Assembly (NCBI RefSeq): GCF_040436345.1
Contig: NC_133238.1
Coordinates: 6,078,150-6,142,149 of the forward strand
Source: Pagrus major
Taxonomy: Eukaryota; Chordata; Actinopteri; Spariformes; Sparidae
Reading direction: 5' to 3'
Length of the DNA: 64,000 nt
Shown in pieces: positions 46,806 to 58,989 of the stretch (position 1 is the stretch's first letter; each line of letters starts with the position of its first letter). The translations under genes were made by a program, and so were the position numbers. The notes beneath the pieces were generated by a model, which saw only the letters and a program-made list of their open reading frames with translations, was not told the DNA's origin and ran no database searches.

Positions 46806-48100
46806 GGGCCGGACCAACTTTGCTATTGTATCTCTATGCTGTCTTGAAAATTGCCTGAAAGTGCATGGTGCAACACTGACTAAATAAAGAGTTGATTACC
46901 ATTTCACTCACCCTTATGTTCTTCTTTGTCTTAACACACAGAAACCTGCCCACCATACAAGCTAAATAATATTGCTAACACATGCTAAACAAAATTTAAA
47001 ACATTTTCAGAAACTGGTTAGTTTGCGAAAAATGTGACAATGCTTCCAGAGCAACAGCGATGTATTTAAAAAATTCATAGATGGAGCATTTGTCTAATAA
47101 GGTGCGAGGAAAGCTTAATGTAGATTTTCACAATACAAAGAAGCATCTTTGAGTTGGTTAATTAAAAGACAACCAATTAAATAAAACACTTATTTCTTGT
47201 CTTAAACAATAATTTAAAACATTGAGACAAGACATTGGTAATTATTGCTTCTCAAAGTGTAAATCCCGCCTTACAGTATATGAGTCGTGACTGACTGACT
47301 TGTTCAGGCGGATGTTTTTTTGTTTGTGTTTTTTTTTTACAGTGCGCACTGATTGTTTGTGTTCTACTTAGAAACTGCTCGATCAGCGTTGGGGGATGCC
47401 AGAGCAGTTTTGTGCGTGATAAAAGTTCCAGTTCACACATGAGCTGAGCTCAGCAGCTCTGTTACTTATTTGCAGCCTCTCCTGTTTGCTCGGCAATCAC
47501 GTGCCGACTACTGTGTTCCTAATGCAACAATGGTTTTTATTATTCTGTTCTGGCAGGTCGACAAGCAGTGATATCAAACACATCCGGTGTCAGGAAATGA
47601 ACAGTGCAGTCTTATCGTTTCTTATCAGATGTGTCTGCAGATGGTGTTTATGATATTTTTTTAATTGTAGGTCTGTTATCTTGTTCTTTTTTTTAAAATC
47701 ACAGTGCTAACTATGATTTATCATCTTTTCCTTTGGCTTTTTTTGGTAACAATTATGTATTGCAAGGTTTTACACAGCAATATTGGAAAGTTACAATGCA
47801 TGGTGTGAACAAGTGATAAGGCAGAAGAAGAAAGGGAAAACCAAATGCATAAAGACGGGTAAAAATTGATATATGATATCTTTTAGGGATAAATGATACA
47901 GATACATACTACGCATTGAATTAAGCTACAAAGCTACTGTAGGATTATTGGATGATATATCTTAATTTAACAGACACAAACACATTACTTTTACTCAAAG
48001 TTATAATATTGACAATTAAAACTAAGCCATATTTATTGACTGAATATCTTTTTTTATCTACTTCTGGATTACCTGAAATAGAGCTACTACCACCCCAGCC
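46806..48100. other. Intergenic, nothing recognised
   Basis: AT-rich sequence with no supported gene. Open frames are under 65 codons, apart from an 80-codon frame at 47952-48194 that runs into the LINE fragment at 48100. Confidence 0.5.
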
Positions 48101-48390
48101 ACAGTCTGTTCACCCTGCTGCTGTCCGGCAAAAGATACAGAGGTATCCACCTGACTACAGAGCAGCTTCTTTCCTCAGGCCGCACTGCTCCTGAACTCAT
48201 CCTCAACACTCCACCATGAATAGTTTATTTTTCTGATTTGATCATTATTTATTAATTAGTTTTTGAATACTTTTTGTCTTTTGTGTGTATGTAGCCTAGG
48301 GAATTACAGCAGTGGTCCCATTAAAAAAGGTTTGCATTGCATAATGACTATTGAATGTTGAATACAATAAAGATTGTATGACAGCTCTTG
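48100..48390 (+). repeat. LINE 3'-end fragment
   Basis: Encodes PQPQSVHPAAVRQKIQRYPP and DYRAASFLRPHC before a stop: the C-terminal tail of a LINE reverse transcriptase followed by an AT-rich 3' UTR ending near AATAAAGATTGTATGACAG. Severely 5'-truncated. Confidence 0.65.
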
Positions 48391-48780
48391 TGACCTGCCC
48401 TGTGTAACACTGCTTTAGCACCACTAGATGGCTCTTATGCCTACATCTTGCATCCTTTGTATCCTGACAGTTAAATGACTCTTGTACTCATGGAAATAAT
48501 TTTTTTAAAATTAATATTAATTACATTTTCATGACTTTTTCCTCAAATGTTTCCTTGTCTTTTCATACTTTATGACTGTTTGACACAATTATGACCACCA
48601 GCTCTATGCAGCACAGACACTTGCCCTCCCTGATTGTTACTAAGTTAGTAACAACTTAATTAGATGTGTTTTAATAGAAAAGAATAGAATAGAATAGAAT
48701 AGATATACTTTATTGATCTCAAGCTGGGAAATTAAGGTGTAGCAGCAGCATTACACACAGAGACGAATGACAACACAGTG

Positions 48781-48936
48781 AAATAAAAAGAACAACCTAG
48801 ACATATTAACATAGCAAAATAAAATGTAAAATAAAAAGAACAACCTAGACATATTAACATAGCAATATAAAATGTAAAATAAAAGAACAACCTAGACATA
48901 AAAACATATTAACATAGCAATATAAAATGTAATATA
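48781..48936. repeat. Tandem repeat in LINE 3' UTR, period about 49 bp, 3 copies
   Basis: GAACAACCTAGACATA and TTAACATAGCA recur three times, with small indels in the third copy. Confidence 0.85.
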
Positions 48937-49395
48937 AAAAATGTATATATATAATAAATATGTATAAAAATGTATTAATGAGCAGTGTTGATGTATACAC
49001 AAGCAGTATTAATTGTAGTGCAAAATAAAATATAAGGTGCAGTGAACAGATGAGGTGCAGAACAGTGTAAAAACATATAAAGTGCGTAGAGACTATATGT
49101 TATGACCAGAGTTTTAGCTGTTATTATACAGTGTGATGGCATGTGGCAGGAAAGATTTCCTGTATCTGTCCCTTCGACAGCGGAGCTGAAGCAGCCTGTG
49201 AGAGAAGGTACTCCGCTGTCTGTCTACTGTGTGATGGAGAGGGTGCTGATCATTGTCCATGATGGATAAAAGTTTCTTCAGCGTTCTCCTCTCCACCACG
49301 GTCTCAAAAAAGTCCAACCTGAGACCAAGTACAGAGCCAGCCTTCTTGATGATTTTATCAAGTATGTTAGTGTCGCTGGCTCTGATGCTGCTGCC

Positions 49396-51446
49396 CTAAC
49401 ACACAGCAGCAAAGAAAATTGCTCCGGCAACAACAGACTGGTAGAAGATCTCCAACATCTTGCTGCACACGTTGAAGGCTCTCAGCTTCCTCAGGAAATA
49501 GAGTCTGCTCATCCCCTTCTTGTACACAGCCTCGGTATTAGTTTTCCAGTCCAGTCTGTTGTCAATCACCACTCCCAGGTACTTGTAGTCGTCCACCTCT
49601 TCCACCACCTCCCCCCTGATCCGTAGTGGCTGTGAAGGCATCTTCTTCGTCCTGAAGTCAATCACCATCTCTCTGGTCTTGTTGACATTCAGCCTCAGGT
49701 GATTCTGTTCGGACCGCTCAACAAAGTTGTCTACCAGTGTCCTGTACTCCCCCTCCTCTCCCTCTCTTACACACCCGACAACAGCTGAGTCGTCAGAAAA
49801 CTTCTGCAGGTAACACGACTCAGAGTTGTACTGAAAGTCAGTGGTGTATAAGGTGAAGAGGAAGGGAGAAAGCACAGTTCCCTGTGGAGCTCCTGTATCA
49901 CTGACCACCACATCAGACAGGACACTGCCCAGACGGACAAACTGTGGCCTGCCTGTCAAGTAATCAGTAATCTAGGAGATCCATGCGTCGTCAACACCCA
50001 CCACCTGCAGCTTCTCACCCAGTAGCAGAGGTTGAATGGTGTTGAAAGCACTGGAGAAATCAAAGAATGTGATCCTCGCAGTGCCTCCTCCACCATCCAG
50101 ATGCATATGGGCTCGTTGCAGCAGGTAGATGACAGCATCATTGACTCCTAAATGGGGCTGATAGGCAAATTGCAAAGGGTCAGGACCTTCATCACATGAG
50201 ATGTGAGGGCGACTGGTCTGTAGTCTGCCGGGTCGGATGGTCTCGACTTCTTGGGGACTGGAACCAAGCAGGATGTCTTCCACAGCATTGGGACTTTCTC
50301 CAGACTCAGGCTCAGGTTGTACAGATGTCCCAGTACAAGAGACAGCTGGCTGGCACAGGTCTTCAGGATCCTGGGTGTAATGCCATCAGGTCCTGCAGCC
50401 TTTCGCTGGTGTAGTCTTTCCAGCTGCCTCTTTACCTGGCCTGTAGTCACCGTTGGGCGGGGGATGGTGCAGATGTCTTCAGTGGAGGTGGAGGAGGAGG
50501 ATGTGGGGGACAAGGAGGGGGGGCAGATGGAGAGGTGCTGTACAGGAGAAAGCTGGGCGGTGGGACGAGCCATTTGGGACAGTGTGGGTGTGTGGGGGGC
50601 AGGGGGTGTCGGAGGGGTGGCAGGAGGTGAGCTTAACCTGTTAAAAAACTGGTTCAACTGGTTTGCTCTATCCAGGCTCCCTGATGTCTGCCTGTCCTTC
50701 CCCTTCATCCCCGTGATGTGCTTCATTCCTGCCCACACATCCCTCACACTGTTCTGTTGGAGTTTGGCCTCCAGCTTCCTTCTGTAGTTGTCCTCGCACG
50801 TCCTCAGCATCTCTCGGAGTTCATGCTGCACTCTCCTCTGCTCCTCTCTGTCTCCAGACATGAAAGCCCTCTTCTTCTTGTTAAGAAGTGCCTTCAGGTC
50901 ACTGGTAATCCAGAGTACATCCCAGTCTGTTGACCCAGAGCAGTCCTGCAGTGTCTCAGCGGCCTCCTGTGTCCACCTCCTCACCATCCTGGTGTGCATG
51001 GGCTGCCGTCTAACAAGAGGGACATACCTGGGAGTCATCATGACCAAGTTGTGGTCTGATCTGCCAAGGGGGGAAAGGGCTGTGGCGTCATATGCATCCA
51101 TGGCATTAGCATACAGGAGATCCAGCGTTTTATTGCCTCTGGTGGGGCATTCAACATATTGGTGATAGTTATTTAAAGTTTTGGCCAGTGAGGCATGATT
51201 AAAATCACCTGTAATCACCATAAATGCATCCGGGTGTTCAGTCTGTAGTTTAGCAGCGGCGGAGCTGATGAGGTCACAGGCCACCGCTGCATCAGCTGAC
51301 GGAGGGATGTAAACAGCCATAACAATGATCGACGTGAATTCCCTCGGTAAATAATATGGATGCAGTGATAAGTGATCAGTTATATTGTGAATCAGGAGAA
51401 CCTTTGTGTGAAACACCTCTCTGGCTGTTGAGCCATTGATATTCAA
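49396..51446 (-). pseudogene. LINE endonuclease-reverse transcriptase, frameshifted and internally deleted
   Basis: Frame 1 (51446-50148) holds the endonuclease C-terminal half (MAVYIPPSADA, ITGDFNHASL, GRSDHNLV) and the RT start ([33 protein letters not shown]). A deletion and frameshift after SHVMKVL lead into a second frame (50283-49972) with PLQFAYQPHLGVNDA and [14 protein letters not shown] stop at the end of that frame leads to the third (49959-49396) with TGRPQFVRL, DTGAPQGTVLSPFLF and the catalytic KFSDDSAVVGC. Another deletion lies between STDWDVL and WITSDLKALL. Not functional. Confidence 0.88.
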
Positions 51447-52763
51447 GTTATAAATAAAGTCAGTAATAAATGAGTGTCACTTTTCAGTGGTGGACTGACT
51501 CAAATACTGTACCTACTGTAGAACAGATGAGATGTGTATTGAGTATGCTACATTATAATTATAGAGAAACATGCTTGATATCCCACTATATCCCATTTGA
51601 CAGCTGTAGTTACTACTTTTTTATTTATTTATTAATATATTCAAATGAATAACACTCATATGAACTATTTTTCTGATTGAGTTATTTTACCTTTGTTATC
51701 GTAAGTACATATTGATGTACTTTTAAAGTACTTGTATTGTTCTATTGCAATTTAATCCTTCCTCCAGCACTGTCAATTGATACACCATCAAGTCTGCAAG
51801 TCTGAATGTTAATAAGTAATATATAATGAGGGTCAATGGTTTCACCCTTTCTGGTAACAGCAACAGTTAACTGGTCATCTGTATTTGAAAATCTCAATTT
51901 TTAAATACAGATGAAAGTGTGGGCTGCAGCCCCCTGATGGGCTGCGAAGGTACTGCGGGTGGGCTGTCAGAGCTAAGTTTTTTATTTTGTAACTCAAATG
52001 TTTAAATATCTACATCAGAAAATCAAAAGTAATGAAACAGATAAAACCAGAGAGTTAAATTTCCTATCACTTAAATCGTCTGACCCATTTTTATCTGGTG
52101 TTGTGTTAAAGTCTGTTTCCCATTGAGATGTGTGCCATCTCTGGGTGGCACTGTTGGAAACTTCTAACAGGAGGCAACATTATTCTGACTGTGGAGCAGA
52201 CTTCAACACAACATCGGAAATGATCTGTTGTCGCCTCAATGACAGGGAAATGTAACTGCATGTTTGCAGGTTTATAAATTGTTACCTGTATGTGGATTGA
52301 TTATTAATTTGCACTGCAATGCCTTATGTCAATGTTCACCTAGAACTGTTCTGTTTATGAAAATTAAAGAATTTTAGGGATACACTTCATCTTTGTGGTG
52401 TGTGCCCCCAGAAAATTCTCAAATTTCTGACTGGGGCCCTATTGGTTGCCTTTCCAGTGTACACAATGTGGGGTCAGGTACCCTCTAAGGTGCACTTTCA
52501 ATGGACAAAACATGGTAAAGTCCCCTCTCTTCTGTATAAACCATCACAACATTCTGCACCCTGGTGCCACCACCATCAAACATCCTGAGTCTGCCATGGC
52601 CTGGCAACGTGGAGGTTGCTCTTATTCATGGCTAACCGATGAATAAAGCATTAGTAAAGGGTTTATTAATAATTTAATTAAGCCATTAATTACATAATAA
52701 TGTAAGTAATATACAATTTATAAAGACAGCCTTTTTAGGAAGTGCATAAAGATTGACACTATG
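51447..52763. other. Intergenic between LINE and piggyBac, nothing recognised
   Basis: AT-rich with no supported gene or clear repeat ends. Open frames are all under 70 codons. Confidence 0.5.
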
Positions 52764-54685
52764 TTAAGACCTGGCGTCCACATGCGTGGACATCACATTT
52801 TGGGTTGTCTATACCATAATACTTAATTCTGCTTAACGGAGCCTGATGTCCACATTCGTGGACACTTACACTGCCATCTAGTGGTGTCAGAAGAGTAAAA
52901 CTCACTACAGGTGAAATTCAAGATGGCGGGGAGCAACTCAGAGGTGGAAGATTTGTCTGACATCGATGATCCCGTGTGGGATGCTGATTATCAACCCCCA
53001 CCACAGGAGCCGAGCAGCAATGAGGAGGACAGTAGTGGGGATGAGGACCCCATTCCACAGCCCACTGAGCCCAGCGGGGGACGTAAACGTCGCTGTGGTG
53101 AAAATGATGGTTATCGTTCAGAACATGACGTTGCCAGATCATGCACTCCCAGACGTCGCCGTCAGACTCAGCAGGTTGAGGCTGATGGCTCAAATGATGG
53201 CCCTGAAGAGCCAACACCAGGACCAAGCTATCAAGGACAGTCCAAGAAAGGACGTGGAATGCACTGGAGGGCTAATCCGTTGACGGCAAACCTAGCCCAG
53301 TTTGAGCATGAGGAGGAAACCGAGCAGGACAGAGAAGGCTGTACCCCATTGGACTATGTAGAACAGTATATTGATAAAGATTTGATGAAAATGATTGTAG
53401 ATTGCTCTAATGCTACGTCACTGGCTAGAAGTGGGGACCTACTCAACACATCTGTTGATGAAATTTATCATTTTTTTGGTGCCTGTATTTTGATGTCCTG
53501 CGTCCCATACCCACAAATCAGGATGTATTGGTCCAAAGCCTTACGATTCCCTGCCATCACTGAAAGATTCACACGCGACAGATTCTTCAGACTGAGGCGA
53601 TCACTAAAAGTGCTCATTGATGATGACGTGCCAGAAGACCTGAGGGAGTGTGACAAATTCTGGAAGGTGAGGCCTTTTCTGGATCGCATTCTGAAAGGCT
53701 GCAGGTCTCAGGCTCGACCCAAACGCGTGTCTATAGATGAGCAAATGATCCCATTTACAGGAGCCTGTCCGTGTCGACAATATCTGCCAATGAAGCCAAA
53801 CCCAGTTGGCATGAAGAACTTTGTTTGCGCTACAGCAGATGACATTGTGCTGGACTTTGACGTATATCAAGGTGCAGATGCATTGCTTGAGCAGGTCGAA
53901 GAACCAGAGGGTCTGGGTTTGGCAAGCTTGGTCATCGATCGTCTGTCTCAAACTCTGCATCCTGGTTCAAGAGTGTATTGTGATCGGTTCTTCACAACCA
54001 TCCAAGGTGTGGAACGAATGATGAAGAAGCAGGTGTACGTGAGTGGTACAGTTATGAAGAATCGGGTCGCTGCAGCAGTGCAGAAGCTACCAACTGACAA
54101 AACAATGAAAAAGACCGGAAGAGGTACCTCAGCACAAGTTACCACTGGAGATGGAAAGATGTGCGTAGTGAAGTGGTATGACAATAAACCAGTATTGATG
54201 ATGTCTGTTGTTCATGGTACACAGCCAGAGGACACCTGCCAGCGATGGGACAAGAAACTGAAACGATATGTGACTATCTCGTGACCAAGTATTATCCGTG
54301 AATACAACTCCAAGATGGGTGGGGTTGACTTGGTAGACAGGTACTAGTTTGAAGTAGTAGTAGTAGAAATAACTGTGATGTTCAAAACATGTTCAAAAAC
54401 ATGTTCATATGTGTTATGAATAAATGTAAAAGCAGTCAGGAAAAACACTGCTGTGTTCTGGTTGGAAATAAAGAGTTTTGCACTTTATTACACAATGGTG
54501 ACTTTATTGTGTTCTATGGAAATTCAGGCTGAGTGTCCCCGTATGTGGACATCATTTTTCTCAAAAACTACATCATGTCAAAAGATGATGCTTAGTTCTT
54601 ATACTTATCAGGTCCCAATAAGCCCAAATAGCAAAGAGAAATTAAAAATGCATACCAAAAAAGAGCTCAGGTCTTAGGAGGTTAA
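52764..54685 (+). mobile_element. piggyBac-type DNA transposon, internally damaged
   Basis: Bounded by TTAA at 52764-52767 and 54682-54685, the target site used by piggyBac. Next to these, TTAAGACCTGG on the left and CCTAAGACCTGAG read inward from the right share TAAGACCTG as inverted repeats; the left terminus seems to have lost a few bases. Subterminal palindromes built on GTCCAC...GTGGAC occur twice at the left (52778-52792 and about 52850-52862) and in partial form at the right (54535-54550). A polyadenylation signal AATAAA follows the broken gene near 54419. Confidence 0.8.
52923..54284 (+). pseudogene. piggyBac transposase (PGBD4-like), truncated by nonsense mutation
   Basis: The 453-codon frame starts at ATG 52923 (MAGSNSEVEDL); the track extends four codons upstream only through a GTG. 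An acidic, Ser/Pro-rich N-terminus of about 110 aa precedes the DDE domain (from about LDYVEQYIDKDLMKMI). The first two catalytic aspartates are in SIDEQMIPF (D272) and VYCDRFFTT (D354). A TGA after YVTIS replaces what is usually Arg before PSIIREYN. The frame then continues to KMGGVDLVDRY, which carries the third Asp, and stops at a TAG. The C-terminal Cys-rich targeting domain is missing, so the gene is dead by both a point mutation and a deletion. It is otherwise well preserved, so loss was recent. Confidence 0.9.
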
Positions 54686-55139
54686 GCAGGTCAGATGAGT
54701 GTTGCTGATGCTTACAAGTACAGAAGTTTATCTGTCTAAGAGTGGCTTGAAATATCAGTAAACTAATGCAGCTATCCAACACACTGTATTTTGTTACTGT
54801 TGTGTCTGTGTCTGCACCAGCTGCATAGTGGATTTTGTTGGACGGCTCTGCTATATTTTTTTTCTGCAGTCTCTGGCACAGGCTGTCATCTAAAGAACAA
54901 TGACTGCTGCTGACGTACCATGAGCCCTTGTTGGTGAAACCTGTGGAACCATTGGTGGGCTTCTGTAGCCTTTTTTGTTACCAGTTAGCTGGCAGATGTT
55001 GGCACCCACAGCTCAGCTAACAGAACTATCAGCATCCAGCTCACAGCCAGGCACATGATCATGTCCACAATCAGGCCAAAATCTCTCTCTGACCAGCAGC
55101 TTGGATCAAAACAATCTTTGGTACACTAACACTAACACT
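54686..55139. other. Short intergenic stretch, nothing recognised
   Basis: No ORF, repeat end or structural signal that I can support. Confidence 0.5.
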
Positions 55140-55490
55140 ATGTAATAAACATCAATAATAAACAGTACATTTATAGTGAACTCAACTTTAGGTAATAGGT
55201 ATTTCACTGTTAACAAATAATGAAATGCTTTGTTAACCATTTGAGCCATTGTATAGGTTTTGAAACATAATTTTAAACTTTATAATGGCCATCTAAATAA
55301 ACTACACATTACACACACAAAATATTATAAACATCAGTTGCAACTTTACAATACACAATTTCTTAACAAATTGTTTATGAAGCATTTCATTGTTAAACAG
55401 TGAAATAACTATTAACTAAGGCTCAATCAACTATAAATTTAACATTTATTAATGGTGGTTATTATAAAGTGTTACAAAGTCTTCTAAAAT
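55140..55490. repeat. Palindromic MITE-like repeat
   Basis: The left half contains TTCACTGTTAACAAATAATG and ATGCTTTGTTAAC, the right half TTAACAAATTGTTTATGAAG and TGTTAAACAGTGAAATA, largely inverse of each other. The right end AACATTTATTAATGG then TTATAAAGTGTTACAAAG is typical of a common fish short transposon. A related piece is at 21120-21240. Confidence 0.6.
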
Positions 55491-55726
55491 GTGATCTATT
55501 TGTAAGGAAGAAATACCAAAATTTAATGGATATAATGTCATGAAATATAATGTTTCCCAGAGGATGAATCTTTAACAACTACACTGCTAAGCCCATGTTC
55601 ATAAAATGTTACTTGTTCTCTCTCTATGTCCATTTTTTTATGTAAGCCTATATTTATTCCACTATGATTTGTTTTTTGCATTGAAAGTAAATGAAAACAC
55701 TCAAATTCTGTTGCAGTTTGTGTGCT

Positions 55727-55732
55727 TTTATT
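55727..55732 (-). terminator. crygs polyadenylation signal
   Basis: AATAAA on the - strand, about 75 bases past the crygs stop codon. A very short 3' UTR is usual for gamma-type crystallins. Confidence 0.7.
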
Positions 55733-55806
55733 TGCAGGTGAGTGAAGTTCAGGGTAGTGAGCGGAGGAAGGGCATAAACAGGAAGCGATATGGTTTAATA
55801 TGCAAT

Positions 55807-58800
55807 CTAGAAGTCTGCAACGCGTCTGAAGGAACCTACAGATGGTTGAAGGGCCCCCCAGTCTGAGTGCCGTCTGTACTCGCCCTTCTCCAGCAGGTAC
55901 TGGCGTCCCCTGTAGTTCGGATGCTCGTGGAAGACCCAGATGCCTTCTTGAACTTGAGCTGAGTGAACTTCACGGTAGCGCCAGCGGTCCAGCAGGTTGG
56001 GCATGTCATCAGTGAACTCCATCATCTGGCCGCTGAAGTCTGGATTCTCATAGATGCGGATTCTATGCCTGCTGGGATGCTTGAACGTTGAACAACCAAA
56101 ATATGAGATGTTAATTAGTGAATGAATTAACCTGCAAGTGGTACTGGTCGGCAGGTGTTTTAACCTTTGGACGGAGCCAGACTAGCTGTTTCCCATGTCT
56201 CCAGTCTTCATGCTAAATTAAGCTAATTAGGCCTATCTCTGGCCTTAGCATCATATTTATTGAACTTGCCATAGATCACCAGTTTATCTGGGAAAATCGA
56301 TAATAGATTAGCTCCCTATAAGCCTCTCTTTCACTCTGCTATTTACTCTGCCACTGGGATGCATTTTTCCCAGAAAAATTAAGGTCGAATTATGGCCCAA
56401 AAAGACCCGGTGGTAACGGTGGAAACTCTACAATACAAGAGAAAAAGAACCCTGCTAGAAGAGGCGTCAAAGAAGGGGAAGAGGGTGAATGAAAGAAGCC
56501 AAGGTAAAGCACTACAATGTTGTGTCAGAGTTACTCTGTTGATATGTCCTTCGACTTACAACCTGTAATTGAGATGGTTCTCTGCTCAATCAGTTAGTAA
56601 CAAATACTGCCAACTTATGAATAGAACTGAGGGGTTTACTCTTTTCATAGCACTGAGGTTGGGGTTGCTCAGTTAAATTGGGATTCTTATGGTTGTTTTT
56701 TTACTCTGGACAGTAGCCAGAATGCTAGCGGCAGCCATGTTGCTTATGCTAAATTTGTGACAGCTGCGCCAACAGTAGTACCACAGGGAAATGCTGAGGG
56801 TCAACAGTCAACCTTTGGGAAATGGGCTATAAATATCTGGATCCTCACATGAAATCTAAATCGCTAATCTAAATAAAGTACTTTACCAGCACCTAGTATT
56901 CCTGTTGTGTTACTGACACAGCTCACATGAAGAGAAATTTGTTGCATATTAAAATGAAACAAACAAAAAAAAATGTGAGTCAGTAACATCACTTCATTTC
57001 TAAATTGCTGCTTCGGTTGTTTTCAGCTCACAGTTCGTATGCCACTATCATTGCTGAGCTATTTGCTGGCCTAGGGGAGCTCAACAGACAGCATACGGTA
57101 GGGGCTAGCTGTAGAGGATAAGAAGTTTAACTCAGACAGGTAACACAACAAGGTTTACATTATCTCCTCAAGCCTCCCCACCTCCTCTTACACAAGTGAT
57201 CCAATGAACAAGTGTAAGCTGCGATAGTGCAACAGATACTCTGCCCCTCATCAGCTTTCTTTGTAAGTAAAGTAAAGTATTCTTTGAACTGCCCAGCTAA
57301 AACTATGAGTAGGTGAATTTAAACCCATACTAAATAGCTATTTTAAACTATACAGATCATTTTATGTACTAAATTCTATAACACAAGCTCAGATTTTGCA
57401 TTTCTCTTGAATATCAACCAGCTGATCCAAATCCACTGAGTAACCAAGTTGCAGAGACTAAATCATGGAGGTTTTGGCTGAAATGTGTAATAAAACAACT
57501 CATTAGTGTGTAATGTTAGTACAGTTACATCTCTATTATTACCTTTCAAGACAGCTGGTTTCTCTACATCACCTGATTTGCAAATACATCTCGCCAGGCT
57601 TCAAGATATGCCCTTGCGACCTAACTCACAGTGTTAGGTCGCAAGGATGGCACTGAAGAATGGCACCGAAGGCTTTTCTTGATAGAAAAGATCTTTCGCT
57701 CTTCTCTTGACTGGTTTCCAAACAGTTTCTAGCGGCGCCTTCCAAGATATTTCTAGGTAGATACCATCTGTTGCGCCACGTTATTGTTATTACTGGGTGA
57801 AGCAAGATTATAATTTGAACCAGGACATGACCCCAGACATTTCGGATACACTTACACTACACAAACCAGCAAAAAGTCTACATGCTCCATTTGAAATAGC
57901 GTTCATATTCAGCTGTGAAATAGCAAGAATGAAATAAACATATTAATTTAAATTACAGTAAACACATGCTATCTTCGGAGTTGGAGTTCGAGTCCTGGCT
58001 TTGCCTTACATGTCTGATGAGGCGGCAGGCCCGGATGGTGTCACTGAAGCCGTTCCAGCTCTGGTAGCTAGGGTACTCCCCTTTCATGAGGACGTACTGG
58101 TAACCTGTGTAGTGGGGTCTTTCATAGATGACCCAGGCCCCGCTCTCCACTCGGATGGAGTTGCAGCGGCTGATGTGGGAGCTGAGCTCAGGACAGTCAC
58201 TGCTGCATTCATAATAATTACCCTGGAAGTTCTTGTCCTCATAGAAGAAGATCTGCAAGTAGGACTCTGCATTAGACCACTACGAGTAGATGACTGCAAC
58301 TGCTTTTATTGTTACCTTTTTCACTAACCCCATCTTTACTACTAATACTTCAACCACTGCTGTGAAATATATCATCAGTAGTAGCACCACAACAGTGTCT
58401 GATAGGGCAAGAAACACCAGCCGTCCGGCAATCAGAAAGGCTGAAATCCAGTACGTACGTTGTATGTTCATGACTAAAGCTACGTTATGTACGTAACGTA
58501 ACTTCTCTGCGCTAGTAAGTTAAAAAACTCACTGTTGACTTCTGTTTCAGCAGTCTCCTGGGTGTTATTACTGTGACCACTAGAGGTCACTGGACTTAAG
58601 CAGGAATAAGCAGAAGCATTAAATACATTTACAAGTTAAATGTGCTGAGAAAAAATATTAAAGCACTATTAAAACTCTGTAATTCCAATATTGTACTAAC
58701 TCAAACCAAATGCATATATATATAGTTCTTTGAATTGCATATACTACCATTGGCAGCTAAACGACTACACCAGTATGGTGTTTGAGGGACATTTACAAAC

Positions 58801-58880
58801 AGTCCATCAGATAACAGGAAGTGCATCATGGTATAACTGTGTCGAACAGTTACAGTACTCACTTTTCCTGCACGCTCCAT
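55807..58880 (-). CDS. crygs: GammaS-crystallin, 3 exons
   Basis: Exons (- strand): 58880-58863 (MERAGK, donor GTGAGT), 58252-58010 (243 nt) and 56079-55807 (273 nt with the stop). All splices are GT-AG in phase 0, giving 177 aa (vertebrate CRYGS is about 178). Exon 2 encodes Greek-key motifs 1-2 ([55 protein letters not shown]) and exon 3 motifs 3-4 ([49 protein letters not shown]). The one-motif-pair-per-exon layout and tiny first exon are the family rule. The protein is a structural, highly soluble lens protein with no enzymatic role. GammaS is chosen over other gammas by the short N-terminal extension before the first strand and by its linkage to etv5, as on human 3q27. Lens expression is inferred from family. 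Confidence 0.93.
56080..58009 (-). other. crygs intron 2, repeats and hairpin
   Basis: Contains a short fish repeat at about 56165-56250 (also at 17940-18025), a segment at about 56655-56830 that recurs upstream of the gene at 60065-60210, and a perfect hairpin at 57612-57646 with 14-bp arms CCTTGCGACCTAAC around a 7-base loop. No alternative exon is supported. Confidence 0.55.
57612..57646. repeat. Perfect 14-bp inverted repeat (hairpin) in crygs intron 2
   Basis: CCTTGCGACCTAAC, loop TCACAGT, then the exact complement GTTAGGTCGCAAGG. GC-rich relative to the intron. Confidence 0.9.
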
Positions 58881-58954
58881 AATGACCTTATGTTCCTCCT
58901 CACCCAATAAAATTAAAGCTCCTCACTCACACTGCATTACTGATGGTCCACGTT

Positions 58955-58963
58955 CATATAAAG
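58955..58963 (-). promoter_or_regulatory. TATA-like element of crygs
   Basis: The - strand reads CTTTATATG about 75-80 bases upstream of the crygs ATG, which would place the transcription start near 58925 and give a 5' leader of about 45 bases. Gamma-crystallin promoters are compact and TATA-driven. A CATCAGC block directly upstream (58964-58971) resembles half of a Maf recognition element; that part is speculative. Confidence 0.5.
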
Positions 58964-58989
58964 GCTGATGAAATGCAGTGCCAGTAGAA

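Larger units (their letters stand above)
48681..51446 (-). mobile_element. 5'-truncated CR1/L2/Rex1-type LINE, decayed
   Basis: On the - strand. The 3' end is at 48681-48702, where the element ends in ATTCT pentanucleotides. The 3' UTR carries a 49-bp tandem repeat (48781-48936). The RT/endonuclease ORF is in pieces. The 5' end is truncated near 51380, inside the endonuclease, just before HPYYLPREFTS. Confidence 0.85.

Noticed and set aside
50251..50787. 178-codon + strand frame
   Set aside because: Antisense to the second LINE's RT/endonuclease frames.
52879..52895. Possible CTCF-like site in the piggyBac left flank
   Set aside because: CCATCTAGTGGTGT departs from the consensus at several core positions.
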